64,000 nucleotides of DNA from DASCNA01 sp036011305 (GTDB lineage Bacteria; Verrucomicrobiota; Lentisphaeria; Victivallales; GWF2-38-69). Of the stretch, positions 9,132-18,511 are shown in pieces. Made by a program: the position numbers and the translations under genes. Where the stretch lies: positions 14,255-78,254 of the forward strand of contig DASCNA010000167.1 in NCBI GenBank assembly GCA_036011305.1. Direction: 5' to 3'. Under the pieces are notes generated by a model. The model had not been told where the DNA came from, ran no database searches, and saw only the letters and a program-made list of their open reading frames with translations. Every line of letters starts with the position of its first letter. Positions within the stretch are counted from its first letter, which is position 1.

Positions 9132-10123
9132 TTATTAGCTCCTTTTAACTGCTGTCCAATATTTAAAAGAGGAAGTACTGAAGTTTGTTCTGGGTCCATG
9201 ATATATTTTTGTTTTGCCATTGGAATAACCTCAGACATGGTCTCTATATATATTCTTTTTCTGGTTACATCAGGAGCTTTCCTGTACTCTTCAAGTATCG
9301 CTAAAAATCTATCAGTATCACCTTTAGCACGATTAATTTTATCAAGAGAATATCCTTCAGCTTCACGAAGAGTTCTTTCAGCTTCACCACTGGCTTTTGG
9401 AATGACCTTGTTATAGGCTTCCCATGCCTGGTTAATGGCCTGTTCTTTTTCTTGTTTTGCTTCATTTACCTCATTAAATGCGGGTTTTACTTTATTCGGA
9501 GGATTTACATCCAGCAGTTTCACTGTAACAATTTTAAGTCCGGTATTATACTTGTCAAGAAGTTCCTGCATATAAAGTTGAGCCTGTGAATCTATTTCCT
9601 CTCTTTTTGTTGTGAGGACTTCATCTACTGTGTAATCGCCAACGAGTCTTCTCATGACTATTTCGGCAACATTTCTTAAGTTTATGATCGGGTATCTTGT
9701 TGCAAAAAGCATTTTTCTTGGGTCTATCACCCTAAATTGAACAATCCATCTTACATCCAGAATATTCAAATCTCCTGTAAGCATTAAAGACTCCTCGTCA
9801 TATGACTGCATTGAATAGACGGTTTTAACACCTGCAGTTACTGTTCTGGTTCCGAATTCTTCTTTAAAAATACGCTGAATTTTTACCGGGGTAACTTTAT
9901 CAACTCCAAACGGAATTTTTACGTGAAGCCCGGGATTAGTAATCTCATGATATTTTCCGAATCTCTGAACGACACCTACTTCGTCTGGTCCGATTGAATA
10001 AATCATACCAAACACTGCAACGACAATTATCAAGACTATAACGATATAGGGTAAATATTTGATAATCCACCCAAAATGTTCCTTCAATTCCTGTAATACA
10101 TCATCAGGCTTTCTTTGGTTCAT
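9128..10123 (-). CDS. hflK: HflK, SPFH-domain membrane protease regulator
   Basis: Partner of HflC. A cytoplasmic N-terminus is followed by one transmembrane helix (about residues 23-45) and the SPFH domain, beginning with IGPDEVGVVQRFGKY. The coiled region includes EAYNKVIPKASGEAERTLRE. The 331-residue length is a little short but complete. The ribosome binding site AGGAAG lies 6 nt before the ATG. It is the first gene of a two-gene operon, and the flanking sequence on both sides is remnant-rich, so hflKC is an island of core genes. Confidence 0.95.
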   Translation of the reverse strand: MNQRKPDDVLQELKEHFGWIIKYLPYIVIVLIIVVAVFGMIYSIGPDEVGVVQRFGKYHEITNPGLHVKIPFGVDKVTPVKIQRIFKEEFGTRTVTAGVKTVYSMQSYDEESLMLTGDLNILDVRWIVQFRVIDPRKMLFATRYPIINLRNVAEIVMRRLVGDYTVDEVLTTKREEIDSQAQLYMQELLDKYNTGLKIVTVKLLDVNPPNKVKPAFNEVNEAKQEKEQAINQAWEAYNKVIPKASGEAERTLREAEGYSLDKINRAKGDTDRFLAILEEYRKAPDVTRKRIYIETMSEVIPMAKQKYIMDPEQTSVLPLLNIGQQLKGANK

Positions 10124-10369
10124 AGAACTTCCTATTTTTAAAATTATCAGAACGTTTGTATAAACTCTTTTTTGCTATTGGCAACTAATTATAGTTTTCA
10201 ATAAAAAAAATAACATAGAAAATGTTCATCTTTAATCCATTTTTTCCAATATTGATATACATCAATATTAGACTGCATAATTTTCGTCCCAATTCTTCCA
10301 GGTGTATTATTCAAATCATTATCCATTATGATGATAATTATAAAGGCTGGATTTCAATATTAAATATAG

Positions 10370-10489
10370 GATAAACTTGAATATAAACAGTTCATACCTA
10401 TTTATAAATATCTTGCTTTATTAAGTTTATCGTTACTGTTAACAAGTTGCGTAGGAACGTCTGCAGCATCAAAATCTATTGTAAATTGA
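10370..10489 (+). pseudogene. Lipoprotein signal-peptide stub
   Basis: An open stretch encodes a typical bacterial lipoprotein leader: Lys, then the hydrophobic run LALLSLSLLL, then the lipobox LTSC, followed by VGTSAASKSIVN and a stop. There is no ATG, GTG or TTG in frame before the leader. It is probably the broken 5' end of a lipoprotein gene. The remaining 10124-10618 shows nothing else I can support. Confidence 0.4.
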
Positions 10490-10618
10490 TATTATGTTGC
10501 CAGGTTTAAGCATAATATTTCTGAATAAATCTTTGATAAATAAGAATATCCCGTGATATTATAGTTTCTGTATAACATCTATTTTTCAGAGGTTTTATCG
10601 TCATACTCAGAAGTAAAT

Positions 10619-11110
10619 ATGAAAATTGATTACCAAAAAGCAAAACTATCGGATTATGAAGAAATTTACACCGTAATGCAAACTTCTGCCCGTGAACTAT
10701 CGCGTAAAGCATATAGCGACCAACTGAAGGACACATTTGACAAGTTTTATATCGACAAAACACCAGTTTATATCAGACAAACTTTAGAGAACCAACATAA
10801 TTATACTATAGTTGCAAAAAATAAGAATAGGATCATTGGGTTCATTCAGATAAAATTTCATAACAAAATTGGCAATGTTAACCATCTTTATATTCTGCCT
10901 GGGTATGAAGGAAATTCAATTGGCACTCAACTATTTGGTTTAGTAAAAGAAAGAGCAGTTCAATTGAATATTACTAAACTTTATACTGAGAGCACATTAA
11001 ATGCTCTTAGCTATTATGAGAAATTTGGTTTTATAAATAAAGGGTTGATACCAGATGAGTCTGCTTATAATCTGGAATTAGAGTTAAAAAGCTTAGAAAA
11101 GCATAGTTAA
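10619..11110 (+). CDS. GNAT-family N-acetyltransferase
   Basis: A complete 163-residue GNAT. The central strand pair appears in IVAKNKNRIIGFIQIKF, the acetyl-CoA pyrophosphate loop in YILPGYEGNSIGTQLFG (the usual Q/RxxGxG region, here EGNSIG), and the last conserved part in TESTLNALSYYEKFGF. The substrate is not predictable. The ribosome binding site is weak. An attC-like repeat begins 24 nt after the stop, the position expected if the gene were a cassette. Confidence 0.85.
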   Translation: MKIDYQKAKLSDYEEIYTVMQTSARELSRKAYSDQLKDTFDKFYIDKTPVYIRQTLENQHNYTIVAKNKNRIIGFIQIKFHNKIGNVNHLYILPGYEGNSIGTQLFGLVKERAVQLNITKLYTESTLNALSYYEKFGFINKGLIPDESAYNLELELKSLEKHS

Positions 11111-11134
11111 CCACCAAATCAGTATGAAAAAAAA

Positions 11135-11192
11135 TTCTAACTAGCCGTTCCGCCGGACCTGTTTAAGTTCGCCGGTGAACTTAACGTTAAAG
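11135..11192 (+). repeat. attC-like element (candidate integron cassette recombination site)
   Basis: The 58-nt imperfect palindrome has outer cores TTCTAAC and GTTAAAG. Its inner arms GTTCCGCCGG (11147-11156) and CCGGTGAAC (11172-11180) pair except for one extra base in the left arm, as expected for the extrahelical base of attC sites. A loop and unpaired spacers separate the arms. It is GC-rich against AT-rich flanks and lies between two GNAT genes. No integrase gene is present. The last base of the right core (G) differs from the GTTRRRY consensus. Confidence 0.5.
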
Positions 11193-11200
11193 ATAAAAAG

Positions 11201-11587
11201 ATGAATTACGAAAAGAAAATATTACCAGCAATTGAAAATGATTATCCCTACTTGCTTGAAGTCTGGGAAAATTCTGTTAGAGCAACACATCATTTTTTAA
11301 AAGAAGCAGACATTCAATCCTTAAAACAATTTATACCAAAGTACTTCAAAGAAGTGAAGCTATTTGTATATAAAAATGATTCCGAAAAAATTATTGGTTT
11401 TCTCGGAATCGCAAAAAATAAAATTGAAATGTTATTCATTGACTCTAACGTCAGAGGAAAAGGGATAGGCAAAAAAATAGCTAATTTTGCAATAAACAAC
11501 TTAAATGCAAACAAGCTTGATGTTAATGAACAAAATCCTCAAGCTGTCGGATTTTATAAAATCAATATTTGGATGGTCTTTATCTGA
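11201..11587 (+). pseudogene. GNAT acetyltransferase, 3' end replaced
   Basis: The N-terminal and central parts are normal GNAT: KIIGFLGIAKNKIEMLFI, then the acetyl-CoA loop NVRGKGIGKKIANFA, then VNEQNPQAVGFYK. At that point a functional protein would continue with a final GF strand. Instead the frame enters sequence antisense to an HD-GYP gene and ends after about eight foreign residues. The cut lies at about 11552-11566. It starts 8 nt after the attC-like element with no separate leader. Probably inactive because the C-terminal strands are lost. Confidence 0.65.
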
Positions 11588-11935
11588 TTCTCTGAGAATA
11601 TCCGCACCTATTGTAGTGTGAGTTTTAATTATTTCAAAATCTTCTATACTAAGCATACCTGTTTTAAGCAGAATATCTTCAGGTATACCAAGCTTACCAA
11701 TATCGTGAAGATAAGAAGCATGGTATAGAAAATAAATAAAGTAGTAATCAATTACTTTCTCAAATTTTTCAGTTTTCCTTAATGTTTGGGCTAGTGCTCT
11801 GGTGTATTCCGCCATTCGTTTCAAATGTCCACCAGTCTCTTTGTCTCTTGCCTCTGCCAGTTTAGCCAAACCAAAAATAACTGATATTAATCCTTCTATA
11901 AATTTGTCCTTCTGTTTTGAAATATCTGATTCCAT
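11501..11935 (-). pseudogene. HD-GYP phosphodiesterase fragment
   Basis: The first half of an HD-GYP domain (cyclic-di-GMP hydrolysis) is clear: LAEARDKETGGHLKRMAEY, then the HD pair in HDIGKLGIPEDILLK and IIKTHTTIGADIL. Homology stops after DHPNIDF, and the HHE and GYP motifs that should follow are missing. The remaining codons are antisense to the truncated GNAT. Any receiver or sensor domain upstream is also absent. Together with the GGDEF relic at 2962 this is a second lost cyclic-di-GMP gene. Confidence 0.7.
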
Positions 11936-12160
11936 ACTGATCTCTATATTAACAAGAATAACTTTTTTATGTATTATATAGGGTATAAATCGTTATTTAA
12001 ACAGAATGATATTAGTTTTTTACTCTTAAAGTTTCATATGGCTGATCAAAAACACCATCATTCAAACTAGGCTTGGACTAGAAAGTTTATATAAACTTTC
12101 ATTCTTTTATAGTCTGTCTACTGTTTCATCTGGTGGAAACTCAATCTACAGCCACCAATA

Positions 12161-13363
12161 TCAAATCATATGTCCCATTTTTTCTTTTTTTGTTTTTAGA
12201 TAAAACTCATTATGTGTATGTGGTGTGATAACGATTGGAACTCTGTCCTTAATCTCAATGCCATAACCTGTAATACCTATAATTTTTTTTGGATTATTAG
12301 TAAGGATTCTAATACTTTTAATCTTAAGGTCTAATAAAATTTGTGCACCAATTCCATATTCTCTTAAATCGGCAGGAAAACCAAGTTTTTCATTTGCTTC
12401 AACAGTATCAGCACCTTCGTCCTGTAATTTATAAGCGTGCAGTTTATTAGCAAGTCCAATTCCCCTGCCCTCTTGGCGCATATAAACAATAACACCTTTA
12501 CCCTCATTACTGATCATTTTCATTGAAGCTTCAAGCTGATCCCCGCAATCACATCTGGCAGAATGAAAAACATCACCTGTAAAACATTCACTATGCACCC
12601 TTGTTAGGATATTTTCTCCATCAGTAACATCACCGAAAACTAATGCCATGTGTTCTAAATTATCCATAGAGGATTTGTATAAATGAAGTGCAAAATCACC
12701 ATATCTTGTGGGAAGTTTTACTTCATGAAGTTCTTCAATCAATTTTTCGTGCTTTCTTCTATAAGCAATTAAATCGGCAATTGTACAAATTTTGATATCA
12801 TATTTTTTCTTAAACTTAATTAGATCATTCATTCTGGCCATACTGCCGTCATCATTCATAATTTCACATATCACACCTGCAGGATAGTCTCCTGCCAGCC
12901 TGGCAAAATCTACAGCGGCTTCAGTATGTCCGGCTCTTTGAAGTACTCCGCCAGGTCTTGCTATAAGAGGAAAAATATGACCGGGAAGGACAAAATCATC
13001 TCCTTTTGCAGAAGGGTCTATGAGCTTTCCGACAGTATTGGATCTATCGAAAGCAGAAATACCGGTAGTTGTATTGTCTTTTGCATCGACACTGACGGTA
13101 AAAGCTGTTCTATAACGATCTTTTTCTCCATACGGGACCATTTTTTTCAAGTTGAGTTCTTCTGCTCTGTCTGAAGTTATCGGTACACAGATCAGCCCCC
13201 TTCCATAAGTGGCCATAAAATTAATTACTTCAGGTGTAGCTTTTGAAGCCAGAGCTACAAGATCACCCTCATTTTCTCTATTTTCATCATCTGTTATTAT
13301 TACCATTTTTCCATTTTTTAAATCTTCAACAACAGATGGTATGCTATTAAAATTCTCTGACAT
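12161..13363 (-). CDS. ribBA: RibBA: 3,4-dihydroxy-2-butanone-4-phosphate synthase / GTP cyclohydrolase II
   Basis: Bifunctional enzyme starting both branches of riboflavin synthesis. The N-terminal RibB half has DDENRENEGDLV (acidic metal loop) and AGHTEAAVDFARLAG. The C-terminal RibA half has the zinc Cys set in SECFTGDVFHSARCDCG and RQEGRGIGLANK. The 400-residue length is typical. I use the ATG at 13363 because GAGGT lies about 6 nt upstream; an in-frame GTG 24 codons earlier reads into leader sequence. The leader (about 13364-13460) is unusually GC-rich but does not show FMN-riboswitch consensus. No other rib genes are nearby. Confidence 0.95.
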   Translation of the reverse strand: MSENFNSIPSVVEDLKNGKMVIITDDENRENEGDLVALASKATPEVINFMATYGRGLICVPITSDRAEELNLKKMVPYGEKDRYRTAFTVSVDAKDNTTTGISAFDRSNTVGKLIDPSAKGDDFVLPGHIFPLIARPGGVLQRAGHTEAAVDFARLAGDYPAGVICEIMNDDGSMARMNDLIKFKKKYDIKICTIADLIAYRRKHEKLIEELHEVKLPTRYGDFALHLYKSSMDNLEHMALVFGDVTDGENILTRVHSECFTGDVFHSARCDCGDQLEASMKMISNEGKGVIVYMRQEGRGIGLANKLHAYKLQDEGADTVEANEKLGFPADLREYGIGAQILLDLKIKSIRILTNNPKKIIGITGYGIEIKDRVPIVITPHTHNEFYLKTKKEKMGHMI

Positions 13364-13523
13364 CAAAATACCTCTATATAAAACATTTTTAAGTGTAAGC
13401 TCCCGCCGTTTGCATGATAAATTTAAGTTTGTCACGCTCTGGCGTTGTATTAAGTGTTGAGTATAATAATTAATAATAAAAATTATAAACTACTATATTC
13501 CACCTAACACATAACATCTATAA

Positions 13524-14693
13524 TTATTTATTTTCTTCCCAATAAGGAGAGATTTCTCTCAATCTTTTTATAATAGGAATTAATGTTTTAATTATATAAT
13601 CCATTTCATCTTTTGTATTAAATCTGGATAAACTCAATCTTAAAGATCCGTGAGCTGAAGTATATGGTACTCCCATTGCTCTTAATACATGAGAAGGTTC
13701 AAGACTTCCAGTCGTACAGGCACTTCCGCTTGATCCGGCAATACCTGCTCTATCTAAAAGCAGCAGTATTGATTCACCTTCAATATAATCAAATGCTATA
13801 TTTGTAGTATTTGGAACCCTATTTTCTATATCACCGTTAACTCTGCATTTTGGAATTTGACTTATAATTCCCTGCTCGAGATGATCTCTAAGTTCCTTAA
13901 CTTCTTTATTTTCATAATCCATATATTTATCAGCAAGTTCACAGGCTTTGCCTAGTGCTACAATACTTGCTACATTTTCTGTACCTGCACGTCTTCCTGA
14001 CTCCTGATGCCCACCAATCATAAAAGGTTTAAAACGAACACCTCTTTTTATATACAGAATACCAATACCTTTTGGAGCATGCAGTTTATGTCCTGAAATA
14101 GAAAGCATATCTATTTTAGTTTTTTTCAAATTTATTGGAATTTTTCCTGCAGCCTGGACAGCATCTGTGTGAAAAATAGCACCTTTTTTACTGGCTATTT
14201 CAGCTATTTTTTCAACAGGATAAATATTTCCTGTTTCATTATTAGCCCACATAATTGAAACTACAGCTGTATCAGTATCAATGATTTCATTTACAACTTC
14301 AAGATCTATTCTGCCTTTTTTATCGACAGGTATTTCAGTAACAATATAGCCCATTTGCCTTAAATGATTTCCTAAATTTAAGACAGCCGGATGCTCAACT
14401 TTACTTACAACTACCTTTTTTCTAGTTGGACAGTTATTTAAAGCGCTGTAAATAGCAGCACTGTCACTTTCCGTGCCGCAGCTGGTAAAAGTAATTTCTT
14501 CAGTATCTGATCCTAACAGTGAAGCAACCTGCTTTCTAGCATTTTCAATATGCTCAGCTACCTGACCGCCAAATCTATGAATACTTGAAGGATTACCATA
14601 AAAATCTGTCAAAAAAGGTTTCATAGCCTTAAATACTTCAGGATCAACTGCAGTAGTAGCATTATTATCTACATAAATAACTTTCTTTTCCAT
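13524..14693 (-). CDS. nifS: NifS/IscS-type cysteine desulfurase
   Basis: PLP enzyme that takes sulfur from cysteine for iron-sulfur cluster assembly. Visible are the cofactor Lys in SISGHKLHAPKGIG, the substrate region TDAVQAAGKI and the mobile catalytic Cys in SSGSACTTGSLEPSHVL. The length of 389 residues is standard. Two ATGs lie close together; the second (14693) is chosen because AGAAGG is 8 nt upstream, whereas the first at 14699 is too close. It is the last gene of the Rrf2-nifU-nifS operon, 70 nt after nifU. Confidence 0.95.
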   Translation of the reverse strand: MEKKVIYVDNNATTAVDPEVFKAMKPFLTDFYGNPSSIHRFGGQVAEHIENARKQVASLLGSDTEEITFTSCGTESDSAAIYSALNNCPTRKKVVVSKVEHPAVLNLGNHLRQMGYIVTEIPVDKKGRIDLEVVNEIIDTDTAVVSIMWANNETGNIYPVEKIAEIASKKGAIFHTDAVQAAGKIPINLKKTKIDMLSISGHKLHAPKGIGILYIKRGVRFKPFMIGGHQESGRRAGTENVASIVALGKACELADKYMDYENKEVKELRDHLEQGIISQIPKCRVNGDIENRVPNTTNIAFDYIEGESILLLLDRAGIAGSSGSACTTGSLEPSHVLRAMGVPYTSAHGSLRLSLSRFNTKDEMDYIIKTLIPIIKRLREISPYWEENK

Positions 14694-14763
14694 TTCCATT
14701 ACCTTCTGTAAAATTATCGCACATTGTGCGTGTTGTTCAGTGAAATATGAATATTAATCATAA

Positions 14764-15627
14764 TTATTTTATTTCTTCTACTGTAAGCTCTGGAGCAACA
14801 AATTCTTTCAATTTGCTTTCTACAGTATTTCTTAAAGTAACTCCGGAACTTGGACACATTGCACAACGACCTTTCAATCTGACAACTACTTTGTTATCTT
14901 TTAGATCTACAAACTCTATACTGCCGCCATCTTTCTCAAGCATAGGTCTGATATCAGAATCAATAACAGTTTGAACTTTTACAACTTTCTGGGCAAAAGT
15001 CATCGGAGCTTCTGCTTTATTACCTGCTTCATTATTTGATTTATCTGCTGATTCAGCCTGCCAAATACCATCCAATATTTCTTTAATTTCATCGTGACAT
15101 CTACCGCATGCACCCCCTGCTTTACAGTAATGAGTGATATCTTCAATTGTTTTCAACCCATTTTCTTTTGCTAATTTTCTAATTTTAGCATCAGTAACAC
15201 CAAAACAGTGACATACAATTCTTCCCATATGATCTGTTTCATCATGTTCTTCATACTCTTCTCCGCGGAAATTAGCTATTGCTGCCTGAAGAGCTTCCAT
15301 TCCCATAACTGAACAATGTATTTTTGCTTCAGGTAATCCGCCAAGTTTATCAACAATATCCTGATTTGTTAATTTTGCTGCATCCTCAATTTTCATTCCT
15401 TTAATCATTTCAGTCAAAACTGATGATGATGCAATTGCACTGCCACAGCCGAAAGTTTTGAATTTTACATCTGCTATTTTGCCATCATTATCAAGTTTAA
15501 ATGTCAGTTTAAGCGCGTCTCCGCAGCTTATATTTCCTACTGTAGCTTCTCCGTCAGGATTTTTAACTTCACCAACATTTTTTGGATTTAAAAAATGTTC
15601 CATAACTTCATCTGTATAGTTCCACAT
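14764..15627 (-). CDS. nifU: NifU, three-domain Fe-S scaffold
   Basis: Full NifU architecture of 287 residues. The N-terminal IscU domain has cluster ligands in ISCGDALKL, FGCGSAIASSS and KIHCSVMGM. The central [2Fe-2S] BFD-like domain has CHCFGVTD and CKAGGACGRCHDE. The C-terminal Nfu domain has GRCAMCPSSGVTLR. The central domain and pairing with NifS suggest the NIF-type assembly system used by many anaerobes outside nitrogen fixation; no nitrogenase gene is visible. It would supply the iron-sulfur flavoenzymes and molybdoenzyme encoded further along. Confidence 0.95.
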   Translation of the reverse strand: MWNYTDEVMEHFLNPKNVGEVKNPDGEATVGNISCGDALKLTFKLDNDGKIADVKFKTFGCGSAIASSSVLTEMIKGMKIEDAAKLTNQDIVDKLGGLPEAKIHCSVMGMEALQAAIANFRGEEYEEHDETDHMGRIVCHCFGVTDAKIRKLAKENGLKTIEDITHYCKAGGACGRCHDEIKEILDGIWQAESADKSNNEAGNKAEAPMTFAQKVVKVQTVIDSDIRPMLEKDGGSIEFVDLKDNKVVVRLKGRCAMCPSSGVTLRNTVESKLKEFVAPELTVEEIK

Positions 15628-15686
15628 GATATTCTATATCCTTAATACTATAAATTTACATGTATAATAATTCTTTACTTTAAAAA

Positions 15687-16085
15687 TTAAATTAATTTAT
15701 CTAATGTCAAGTCTTTCAGATAGGTATCTATATGATTTTGCAAAGTTCCCAAAGCTGTATGCAGCTTGCAGGAATCGGTTCTTTTACATCCATTATCTCT
15801 GGAAAGACATGAATTCAACTCAACAGAATTCCTAGCTACAGAGTGCAGGACATCTAAAACGGAAATATCTGTTTTCCCTTTTTTGAGTCTTATCCCGCCA
15901 GCTTTACCCTTTTTAGTTTCGATAAAACCGTTGTCACGCAACTTCTTTAAAATTTTTCTCAGAAAGCGATAAGGTATATCCATTTCTTCAGATAAAGTTA
16001 AAGTTGTAATTGTCGAGTTTTTCTCTTCACAATCTATTAGAAGCACCAAAGCCCTAATTGCGTAATCCGCTTCTCTTGTAATCAT
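15687..16085 (-). CDS. Rrf2/IscR-family transcriptional regulator
   Basis: Winged-helix regulator of about 132 residues with the family opening MITREADYAIRAL and the recognition region PYRFLRKILKKLRDNGFIE. Three Cys in NSCLSRDNGCKRTDSC (spacing 6 and 5) match the IscR cluster ligands, so it probably senses Fe-S status and controls the nifU-nifS genes 59 nt downstream. The ATG at 16085 is used because AAGGAAG lies upstream; the longer frame starts with TTG and adds an unrelated hydrophobic stretch. Confidence 0.88.
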   Translation of the reverse strand: MITREADYAIRALVLLIDCEEKNSTITTLTLSEEMDIPYRFLRKILKKLRDNGFIETKKGKAGGIRLKKGKTDISVLDVLHSVARNSVELNSCLSRDNGCKRTDSCKLHTALGTLQNHIDTYLKDLTLDKLI

Positions 16086-16287
16086 ATAATTTAGCTTCCT
16101 TTTAAAAAACAATATAGACACATAGAAAGTAGCATTAAAACAAAGTTTCTTCAACCACTTTTAGAGTGTTATATAATAGAAAATATCTGATTTTACGAGA
16201 TAATTGTTAATTTTTTCCGTATTCTTGAAATCTATTCTTATTATTCCTTATAAACTTAATCATAATTCTATATTAAAACCGATAAAA

Positions 16288-17613
16288 CTACAAAGTATCA
16301 AAATACAGTTTCTTTACCTCTTTTGATACAGCCAAAAAGATAATTATTACAATTTGTAATCCTCCAAGAATAAACATAAGAAAATATAGAGATATAAAAT
16401 CAGAAAAATATCCAAATATTGTATTGGCAAGAGGAATCATAGACAAACAAAAAGCGGTTAATAATGCAAAGAATCTTCCCATATAGCTATCAGGTACACG
16501 TTTTTGAAAAATAGTAAATAGTGGAACATTAACAAAAGAATTCAAAAGCATTAATAAGAGTGAAATTGCACAATATAACATAAAGATATGAATAGAAGAA
16601 ACATTGTGTTTGATTAATGGCAGTATCGAAACACCGAAAAATAGTATTATAAATGCGCTTACCATTAGTGAATAAATCATTATTTTATGGTAATTTAAAT
16701 TTTTCTTTTTGCTTATAAATAAAAGAAGAATAGTCCCTGTAATAATACCAAGTGAGAAAAAAGCTTCAACTGTTCCCAAATATGCAGCATTCAGCCCGAG
16801 GCTAAATTTTATTGCCTTTGGAATTAAAATCGTTCCCAATGGAGCATAACAGAAATTCAGAATTACTGCAAATATGAAAAGTGTAAAAATAGGTTTATCT
16901 TTTCTTAAATACGCCAAACCATCTAAGACATCTTTTTTAAAGCTCCTCATTTCTTTAGCTGGTCTATTCTTACTCTTTGTTTTAGGTAATCTTATAAACA
17001 GTTCAGACAAACCTGATAAAATAAAAGTTGCACCATCAATAATAAATACTCCGACGATTCCAAACTTATAATATAAAAAACCGGCTATTGCAGCCCCTGT
17101 TACCATGGCTATTCTATTGCCCATCTGTTGAATTGAATTTGCTTTCATAAGATTATTCTTATGGACAATATTTGGAATCACTGCGGAAACAGCAGGTTCA
17201 AACAAGGTAGAAAGTGCAGAACAGATGACAGTTATTATCATCAATGAAGTCAAAGGCATAAAGTTAATGTATGTTAAAAATGCAAGAATCAGAACAAATA
17301 TGCCGCTAAAAATATCTGTACTGACTATTATAAATTTTCGGTTTATCCTATCGACCAATGCACCGGACACTGGACCTAGAACTATATTCGGAACAATCCA
17401 GCAGACAGAAAATAGCGCCAATACAAGTCCTGAATTTTTCATTCCTGCTGATGTAAGTATGAACCATGTTATAGCAATACCGCGAACAGAATTTCCTAAA
17501 TTTGATACTATCCCTCCCTGAATGAGCAGAAGATAGTTTTTATTCTTATATATTTTAGGAATCTTACCGCTATTATTACTAAACGCCTGTTGCTCTCTCC
17601 CCGCTGAATTCAT
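16288..17613 (-). CDS. MFS exporter, MefA/EntS-like
   Basis: Twelve-helix major facilitator of about 441 residues. The MFS motif between helices 2 and 3 appears as GPVSGALVDRINRKF. Family features include LFEPAVSAVIPNIVHKNNLM, typical of the macrolide-efflux/enterobactin-exporter branch. The substrate cannot be told. The start is uncertain: the ATG at 17613 has a GGGGGAA box but 13 nt away, and an in-frame GTG lies at 17652. It is a single gene between the Rrf2 operon and the divergent V-ATPase operon. Confidence 0.85.
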   Translation of the reverse strand: MNSAGREQQAFSNNSGKIPKIYKNKNYLLLIQGGIVSNLGNSVRGIAITWFILTSAGMKNSGLVLALFSVCWIVPNIVLGPVSGALVDRINRKFIIVSTDIFSGIFVLILAFLTYINFMPLTSLMIITVICSALSTLFEPAVSAVIPNIVHKNNLMKANSIQQMGNRIAMVTGAAIAGFLYYKFGIVGVFIIDGATFILSGLSELFIRLPKTKSKNRPAKEMRSFKKDVLDGLAYLRKDKPIFTLFIFAVILNFCYAPLGTILIPKAIKFSLGLNAAYLGTVEAFFSLGIITGTILLLFISKKKNLNYHKIMIYSLMVSAFIILFFGVSILPLIKHNVSSIHIFMLYCAISLLLMLLNSFVNVPLFTIFQKRVPDSYMGRFFALLTAFCLSMIPLANTIFGYFSDFISLYFLMFILGGLQIVIIIFLAVSKEVKKLYFDTL

Positions 17614-17899
17614 AACAATGTGTATTTTCCCCCGAAAAAATATCTTTAACACAGAGTTGCCAAGAATAAATATCCTGAACTAAATTATTACTTTAGATGA
17701 ATAAATTCAAACATGATTATTTTGATTCAGAAAATAAATTATAATAAATAAAGCTCACAGCTTGAATATAATTACCAAGATTTTATTTTATTATGAAATA
17801 ACAAGTTTTATTCCAGAAACATTCTTATACAATAAAAATTAAAGCAACTGTTGATAATTATAATTTTAATATATTTGTATTTTACTCGAGGAGATAATA

Positions 17900-18511
17900 A
17901 TGCCCCAAGAACTTCAAGGTTTACTAGATCGCATACATAAAGAAGGAATTGAAAAAACGGAATCAGAAAAACTTGATATATTAAAGAAAGCAAAAGAAGA
18001 AGCTAAAGCTATTGTTAAAAATGCTAAATCCGAAGCTAAAGTTCTATTAAAAAATGCTAAAGAAGAAGCTAAAAAGAATGAAAAGAAATCTCGGTCTACA
18101 ATTCTACAAGCTTCAAGAGATATTATTATTTCACTGGAAACAGAACTGAGAGAACGTCTCAATATTTGTGCTAACAATCTTGTCAAGGAAGCCCTTACCT
18201 CAAAGCTGATGGGAGATATAATTGAAAAGATGGCAACTTCCTATTCAAAGGATCATGATAAAGATTTTACAATGGAACTAATGTTTTCTGCTAAAGATCT
18301 TGAAGAAATGACCAAACTTCTGAGAACAAATTTATTTAAAAACTTAAAAGAGAAACCTGAAATATTAAAAGGGCATGATTTTACAACAGGAGTAAAAATC
18401 GGTTTTAAAGGACAAAATGTATTTTTTGATTTTTCAGACAATACTATCACAGATATTATTGCTGAATATGTAGGACCGCGCCTGACCTCTATACTTCATG
18501 GAGAAAATTAA
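17900..18511 (+). CDS. atpE: V-type ATPase subunit E
   Basis: Peripheral stalk subunit, 203 residues. Residues about 15-75 are a highly charged Ala/Lys/Glu coiled coil (KKAKEEAKAIVKNAKSEAK), and the C-terminal part is a globular domain that would contact the A3B3 head. The ribosome binding site GAGGAG lies 7 nt before the ATG. First gene of the E-DUF2764-A-B-D-I-K operon. Its stop overlaps the next start by one base (TAATG). Confidence 0.9.
   Translation: MPQELQGLLDRIHKEGIEKTESEKLDILKKAKEEAKAIVKNAKSEAKVLLKNAKEEAKKNEKKSRSTILQASRDIIISLETELRERLNICANNLVKEALTSKLMGDIIEKMATSYSKDHDKDFTMELMFSAKDLEEMTKLLRTNLFKNLKEKPEILKGHDFTTGVKIGFKGQNVFFDFSDNTITDIIAEYVGPRLTSILHGEN

Noticed and set aside
12082..12101. 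Perfect 20-nt palindrome downstream of ribBA
   Set aside because: Not called a terminator because no T run follows on either strand; it is AT-rich and can arise by chance.
13364..13523. FMN riboswitch upstream of ribBA
   Set aside because: The conserved RFN boxes could not be found on the ribBA strand.
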